The notes under the pieces are model-generated. The model was given only the letters and a program-made list of their open reading frames with translations, did not search any database and was not told the DNA's origin. From NCBI GenBank assembly GCA_030151565.1, contig JASLDM010000110.1:1-17679 (forward strand): a stretch of 17,679 nt of DNA, written 5' to 3'. This DNA comes from Flavobacterium sp. (lineage in GTDB: Bacteria; Bacteroidota; Bacteroidia; Flavobacteriales; Flavobacteriaceae). Both the position numbers and the translations under genes were made by a program. Positions 14,339 to 17,679 of the stretch are shown here, one piece after another (position 1 is the stretch's first letter; each line of letters begins with the position of its first letter).

Positions 14339-15328
14339 TTATCTTCTTCCGCTGCTAGATCGATTGCTACTTCCTCCAAAACTACTTCCTCTAGATGAAG
14401 AAGGACTTGAGAATGAAGAGCGAGAAGGCGTTGCGCTACGCATAGTATTGTTTGATCTGTTGTTATTGTTATAGCGATTGTTGTTTTGAACAGGTGTACG
14501 ATTGCTTTGTGCTGGTGTACTTGTACCTCTTACATTTGTATTTCTGTTTGTATTGTTGTATCTATTAGAATTATTCGCTCTAAAGGTAGCATCGCTTTCT
14601 ACACGTCTGTTTGTGTTGTAACGTGAATTGGTGTTTTGTAAGCCTCTATCGTTAGTTTGAATATTGCGGTTAGAAGAGCTACTTCTATAGTTAGGGTTTA
14701 CTCCTCCACGATCTGCTGGAGATACAGTTCTGTAATTGTTGTTACCTGATCGGTAGCCATTGTTGCGGACTACTTGGTTATTGTGATAACGATAGTTTGG
14801 ATAATAGTAGGAAGGGTAGTATCCATAACCTGGGTATCCCCATCCGCCATACCAAGAACCCCACGGATTATAGTGTCCGCCCCAGCCCCAGCCAAAACCA
14901 AAGGTGAATCCACTGCCATAGTAGTAGGGACTATAGAATCCTCCGTAGTAATTTGGATAGTATGAATTGCCCCAATATCCGTTATTGTGAATATTTACTG
15001 AAACCGAATTAGTTTCTTCTCCCCATCCACCATAGCCGACAGTTTGTGTTTGATAATTTGAAGGACCATCATTTGTACTGCTGTATTGATTGATGTCGGT
15101 AAAATACTCTAAATCATTCTCTAATTGTTTGAAATATTCAGGGTAATTAGAGATGTTGTTTTGTTGGACCACGTAGCTAGTTGCGTTGTGATTCTGTGCT
15201 CCGTAAACGCCGTCGGTATCATAGTAAGAGGTGTTTTGATACGAACCACAAGAAACCATAAGTCCCGCAAAGAGACTAAGTGCTCCAAATCGAGCAATAT
15301 TTTTTTGTAATCTAGTGTAAGTTTTCAT
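14339..15328 (-). CDS. Gly/Tyr/Asn/Arg-rich predicted lipoprotein
   Basis: 329 residues from the ATG at 15328; an upstream in-frame ATG at 15355 is less likely because it lies at or before the expected transcription start. The N-terminus is a lipoprotein signal peptide with lipobox LMVSC (Cys27). After a short mixed segment, residues about 100-182 are extremely rich in Gly, Tyr and Trp (for example FGFGWGWGGHYNPWGSWYGG), and about 183-329 are Asn/Arg/Ser-rich with loose repeats (NSRYNTNR, NSNRYNNTNR, NNNRYNNNNR) and a Ser-rich basic end. There is no acidic run after the Cys like the known flavobacterial surface-export signals, so display on the inner leaflet of the outer membrane is inferred weakly. 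It is first in an operon with the FadL-like porin. I know this gene type only as 'hypothetical' (sometimes mislabelled vitellogenin) beside proS in flavobacteria. Confidence 0.85.
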   Translation of the reverse strand: MKTYTRLQKNIARFGALSLFAGLMVSCGSYQNTSYYDTDGVYGAQNHNATSYVVQQNNISNYPEYFKQLENDLEYFTDINQYSSTNDGPSNYQTQTVGYGGWGEETNSVSVNIHNNGYWGNSYYPNYYGGFYSPYYYGSGFTFGFGWGWGGHYNPWGSWYGGWGYPGYGYYPSYYYPNYRYHNNQVVRNNGYRSGNNNYRTVSPADRGGVNPNYRSSSSNRNIQTNDRGLQNTNSRYNTNRRVESDATFRANNSNRYNNTNRNTNVRGTSTPAQSNRTPVQNNNRYNNNNRSNNTMRSATPSRSSFSSPSSSRGSSFGGSSNRSSSGRR

Positions 15329-15344
15329 ATCGAAGTGTTTTTTA

Positions 15345-15375
15345 TTGTTGGTCAAAGCAAAAATAGTTAGATTTG
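15345..15375 (+). promoter_or_regulatory. Promoter of proS
   Basis: TAGATTTG (15368-15375) matches the -7 consensus. TTG occurs twice at suitable distance (15345-15347 with a 20-bp spacer, 15348-15350 with 17 bp). The leader to the ATG at 15430 would be about 50 nt. Confidence 0.6.
15358..15365 (-). promoter_or_regulatory. -7 box of the lipoprotein-porin operon
   Basis: On the minus strand TATTTTTG matches TAnnTTTG; the start would be near 15352 and the leader about 24 nt to the ATG at 15328. No good -33 element is seen. The box lies between the -33 and -7 elements of the proS promoter on the other strand. Confidence 0.5.
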
Positions 15376-15429
15376 TGCAATATTCTAAGTTAATTAAAGT
15401 TAAACAATATTTGTGCCAATATATTAAAA

Positions 15430-16905
15430 ATGAGCAAGAACATTACTAAAAGAGCAGAGGATTATTCTAAATGGTATAATGAACTGGTAGTTAAGGCAGA
15501 CTTAGCTGAGAATTCTGGGGTTAGAGGATGTATGGTGATTAAGCCATACGGATATGCAATCTGGGAGAAAATGCAAGGGGAACTAGATAAGAAATTTAAG
15601 GAAACAGGACATCAAAATGCTTATTTCCCTCTTTTTATACCCAAGTCTTATTTTAGTAAAGAGGCTAGTCACGTAGATGGTTTTGCTAAAGAATGTGCGG
15701 TAGTTACGCATTATCGTTTAAAAACATCGGAAGATGGAAAGACGATTGAAGTAGACCCAGATGCAAAACTAGAGGAAGAGTTGATTGTTCGTCCAACATC
15801 GGAAACGATTATTTGGGATACTTATAGAAAATGGATTGAATCGTATCGCGATTTGCCTATTTTGGTCAATCAATGGGCCAATGTTGTGCGTTGGGAGATG
15901 CGTACACGTTTGTTTTTGAGAACTGCTGAGTTTTTATGGCAAGAAGGACATACCGCTCACGCTACAGGTCAAGAGGCTATTGCAGAAGCGGAACAAATGT
16001 TAGATGTATATGCTGACTTTGCAGAGAACTTCATGGCTATGCCAGTTGTTAAAGGATATAAAACAGAGAATGAGCGCTTTGCAGGAGCTATAGAAACATA
16101 TTGTATAGAAGCGTTAATGCAAGATGGTAAAGCGTTACAAGCAGGGACATCTCATTTCTTAGGGCAAAATTTTGCAAAGGCATTTGATGTGAAATTTACA
16201 AGTCAAGAAGGTAAACAGGAATATGTTTGGGCAACTTCTTGGGGAGTTTCAACGCGTTTGATGGGAGGGTTAATTATGACGCATTCTGATGACAATGGAT
16301 TGGTATTGCCTCCAAACTTGGCGCCGATTCAGGTTGTGATTATACCAATTCATAAAACCGATGAGCAATTGGATGCTATCCGAGCAGAAGTAAAAGTATT
16401 GACGGATCAGTTGAAGAAATTAAATATATCTTTTAAATTTGATGATCGTACTACCTTTAAGCCAGGTTGGAAGTTCAACGAGTACGAATTAAAAGGAGTT
16501 CCTCTTCGTTTGGCAATTGGACCAAAAGATTTGGAGAATGGCACGTTTGAAGTGGCTCGTAGAGATACATTAACTAAAGAAGTTGTGTCTAAAGAAGGAA
16601 TTGCTACTTATATTCAAGATTTGTTAGAAGAGATTCAACAGTCGTTATATAAGAGAGCTTTTGATTATAGAGCGGCTCATACAACAGAAGTGAATTCTTT
16701 TGAAGAGTTTAAAGAGGTTTTGGATACTAAAACAGGCTTTGTTTCAGCGCATTGGGATGGAACTGTTGCTACGGAAGAGAAGATTAAAGAATTGACCAAA
16801 GCGACGATTCGTTGTATTCCTATTGATCGCGTAGAAGAGCCTGGAGTTTGTGTTTTGACAGGAGCTCCTTCTAAAGGTAGAGTGTTATTTGCTAAAGCTT
16901 ATTAG
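15430..16905 (+). CDS. proS: Prolyl-tRNA synthetase, archaeal/eukaryotic type
   Basis: 491 residues. A class II aminoacyl-tRNA synthetase charging tRNA-Pro with proline in the cytoplasm. The start (MSKNITKRAEDYSKWYNELV) and total length match the archaeal-type ProRS found in Bacteroidota, which lacks the large editing insertion of the E. coli type. Visible are RPTSE (121-125), motif 2 with RWEMRTRLFLRTAEFLWQEG (154-173), GTSHFLGQNFAKAF (239-252), motif 3 in WGVSTRLMGGLIMTH (271-285, R276) and LVLPPNLAPIQVVIIP leading to the anticodon-binding domain. The C-terminal domain keeps only two clear cysteines (C462, C474) and ends in Tyr491, the terminal Tyr typical of this type. The gene has its own promoter and is followed by tRNA-Glu and rpsT. 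Confidence 0.97.
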   Translation: MSKNITKRAEDYSKWYNELVVKADLAENSGVRGCMVIKPYGYAIWEKMQGELDKKFKETGHQNAYFPLFIPKSYFSKEASHVDGFAKECAVVTHYRLKTSEDGKTIEVDPDAKLEEELIVRPTSETIIWDTYRKWIESYRDLPILVNQWANVVRWEMRTRLFLRTAEFLWQEGHTAHATGQEAIAEAEQMLDVYADFAENFMAMPVVKGYKTENERFAGAIETYCIEALMQDGKALQAGTSHFLGQNFAKAFDVKFTSQEGKQEYVWATSWGVSTRLMGGLIMTHSDDNGLVLPPNLAPIQVVIIPIHKTDEQLDAIRAEVKVLTDQLKKLNISFKFDDRTTFKPGWKFNEYELKGVPLRLAIGPKDLENGTFEVARRDTLTKEVVSKEGIATYIQDLLEEIQQSLYKRAFDYRAAHTTEVNSFEEFKEVLDTKTGFVSAHWDGTVATEEKIKELTKATIRCIPIDRVEEPGVCVLTGAPSKGRVLFAKAY

Positions 16906-16906
16906 A

Positions 16907-16930
16907 AAAAAATAAATATTTTTTGTTTTT
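16907..16930 (+). terminator. Weak AT-only hairpin after proS
   Basis: A-run and T-run arms (AAAAAATA / TATTTTTT) two bases after the proS stop can pair, followed by more T. There is no GC in the stem, so termination here is tentative. Confidence 0.3.
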
Positions 16931-16933
16931 CTC

Positions 16934-16963
16934 TTGCAGGATTAAAAAATAGTTGTAGTTTTG
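16934..16963 (+). promoter_or_regulatory. Consensus promoter of tRNA-Glu
   Basis: TTG (16934-16936), a 19-bp spacer and TAGTTTTG (16956-16963) match the Bacteroidota sigma-ABfr consensus exactly. The implied start near 16969 precedes the tRNA by about 17 nt. Confidence 0.8.
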
Positions 16964-16985
16964 CATCCGCATTAGAGAAACTAAT

Positions 16986-17057
16986 GGTCCGTTCGTCTAG
17001 GGGTTAGGACGCCAGGTTTTCATCCTGGTAACAGGGGTTCGATTCCCCTACGGACTA
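16986..17057 (+). tRNA. tRNA-Glu (UUC)
   Basis: A complete 72-nt cloverleaf: acceptor GGTCCGT pairing with ACGGACT (G1 opposite U72), anticodon stem CCAGG/CCTGG around loop TTTTCAT giving anticodon UUC, and T-arm CAGGGGTTCGATTCCCCTA. The CCA end is not encoded (CAG follows), so it must be added after transcription. The tRNA sits between proS and rpsT under its own strong promoter. Confidence 0.97.
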
Positions 17058-17123
17058 CAGAATTAGTTGTAAATAAGTTTTATGAAATAATAGCTAGTGT
17101 CTCGAGTTGTTATTTTATTAGTT

Positions 17124-17171
17124 AAAACCAAAGTGATTGCAGAGCAATTGTGGGAGGTTTTTCTTTTTTAA
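17124..17171 (+). terminator. Possible terminator between tRNA-Glu and rpsT
   Basis: AAAACC (17124-17129) pairs with GGTTTT (17156-17161), enclosing a smaller ATTGC-AGA-GCAAT hairpin (17136-17148). A T-rich run (TTTTTCTTTTTT) follows. It could end the tRNA transcript or be a leader structure of rpsT, whose own promoter I could not place with confidence. Confidence 0.45.
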
Positions 17172-17213
17172 CTAGTAGTTTATAATAATTATTACAATTA
17201 AAAAAAGTAAAAA

Positions 17214-17465
17214 ATGGCAAATCATAAGTCAGCTTTAAAAAGAATTAGAAGCAACGAAAAGAAAAGAGTGTTAAATAGATATCAACACAAAACAACGCGT
17301 AACGCTATTAAAGCTTTGCGTCTTGTAGAAGATAAAAATGAGGCTACTGAAAAATTGAACGTTGTAGTATCTATGATTGATAAATTAGCTAAGAAAAACA
17401 TCATTCATAGCAATAAAGCTTCAAACTTAAAATCAAGCTTAACAAAACACGTTGCTGCATTATAA
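17214..17465 (+). CDS. rpsT: 30S ribosomal protein S20
   Basis: 83 residues, the normal length for bacterial bS20. The start MANHKSALKRIRSNEKKR and the middle TTRNAIKALR are characteristic, as is the highly basic, helical composition; the end KNIIHSNKASNLKSSLTKHV matches the conserved C-terminal helix that packs on 16S rRNA. S20 is a primary assembly protein of the small subunit. It lies after tRNA-Glu and is followed by a terminator, so it is probably transcribed alone. There is no Shine-Dalgarno, only an A-rich stretch before the ATG, which is usual in flavobacteria. Confidence 0.98.
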   Translation: MANHKSALKRIRSNEKKRVLNRYQHKTTRNAIKALRLVEDKNEATEKLNVVVSMIDKLAKKNIIHSNKASNLKSSLTKHVAAL

Positions 17466-17500
17466 TATTTGCAACGTTTTTGAAAGTATAGAAAAAATAC

Positions 17501-17525
17501 AGCTCTCACTATCGAGGGCTTTTTT
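17501..17525 (+). terminator. Rho-independent terminator of rpsT
   Basis: AGCTCTC (17501-17507) pairs with GAGGGCT (17514-17520) through seven positions including one T-G, with loop ACTATC, followed by TTTTT. It lies 36 bp past the stop codon. Confidence 0.85.
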
Positions 17526-17584
17526 CGTTGAAGAGAGACACTAAATAGATACTGTTAGTAAAAAAAAATAAAAAAGGATCCAAT

Positions 17585-17679
17585 ATGACACCAATTAGAA
17601 ATATTGCTATTATTGCCCACGTTGACCACGGAAAAACTACGATGGTTGATAAGATTATGTACCACTGTCAACTATTCCG
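17585..17679 (+). CDS. typA: Translational GTPase TypA/BipA (5' part only)
   Basis: The first 31 residues are visible; the gene runs off the right edge. They begin MTPIRNIAIIAHVDHGKTTM and contain the G1/P-loop AHVDHGKTT followed by VDKIMYHCQLF. RNIAIIAHVDHGKTTxVD is typical of TypA (BipA); LepA instead has a form like NFSIIAHIDHGKST. TypA is a ribosome-associated GTPase involved in ribosome assembly and stress growth. Its start at 17585 follows the rpsT terminator by 59 bp, with an AGGAT-like stretch 9 bp upstream that may help initiation. Confidence 0.9.
   Translation, partial: MTPIRNIAIIAHVDHGKTTMVDKIMYHCQLF

Noticed and set aside
14700..15000. Repetitive-looking DNA that might be a tandem repeat or CRISPR-like array
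   Set aside because: The pattern is low-complexity Gly/Tyr/Asn/Arg codons within the lipoprotein gene; there are no regular units or spacers.
17585..17679. Assignment of the right-end GTPase as LepA or EF-G
   Set aside because: The visible N-terminus (RNIAIIAHVDHGKTT then VDKIM) fits TypA; LepA has HIDHGKST and EF-G has a different lead-in.

Overview
The window looks like a chromosomal segment of a member of the Flavobacteriaceae (Flavobacterium/Myroides-like Bacteroidota). The evidence is AT-rich DNA, almost no Shine-Dalgarno sites, several upstream regions carrying the Bacteroidota -7 box TAnnTTTG (with a full TTG-N19-TAnnTTTG promoter before tRNA-Glu), many outer-membrane proteins including CarboxypepD-type TonB-dependent receptors, and an archaeal-type prolyl-tRNA synthetase. 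Species cannot be fixed from sequence reading alone. No mobile element, CRISPR array or phage gene was seen.

Layout. (1) 1-3905: a two-component system on the minus strand (a histidine kinase whose 3' end overlaps an OmpR-type response regulator that runs out of the window) is divergent from a TonB-dependent-receptor-like outer-membrane protein. The 125-bp divergent gap carries three TTAAC repeats exactly 11 bp apart, a probable operator for the regulator. (2) 4196-7390: a large Oar-like TonB-dependent receptor, monocistronic, with its own terminator and no SusD-like partner. (3) 7661-9136: a DASS/SLC13 anion transporter, convergent with (4) a secreted glycerophosphodiester phosphodiesterase (9190-9939, minus), the two sharing one bidirectional terminator. 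(5) 10058-11371: RimO, which modifies ribosomal protein S12. (6) 11423-11766: a structured non-coding stretch. (7) 11830-12672: an unrecognised beta-barrel protein. (8) 12791-15328, minus: a probable two-gene operon of a Gly/Tyr/Asn/Arg-rich lipoprotein and an OmpP1/FadL-like porin. (9) Plus strand from 15430: proS, tRNA-Glu(UUC), rpsT and the start of typA, a translation cluster.

How it fits together. The left end reads as a sense-and-respond envelope module: kinase, regulator, operator, outer-membrane target. The middle is nutrient acquisition and salvage (TonB receptor, dicarboxylate-type transporter, glycerophosphodiester breakdown). The right half mixes housekeeping translation genes with outer-membrane proteins of poorly known role. 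The most notable observations are the TTAAC operator, a Thr-to-Leu change in the kinase H-box that predicts loss of phosphatase activity, the extreme composition of the lipoprotein beside proS, overlapping divergent promoters at proS, and the unexplained nested inverted repeats upstream of rimO. Three start codons (rimO, the Oar-like receptor, the lipoprotein) are placed downstream of the longest possible ORF start because promoter boxes or signal peptides demand it.
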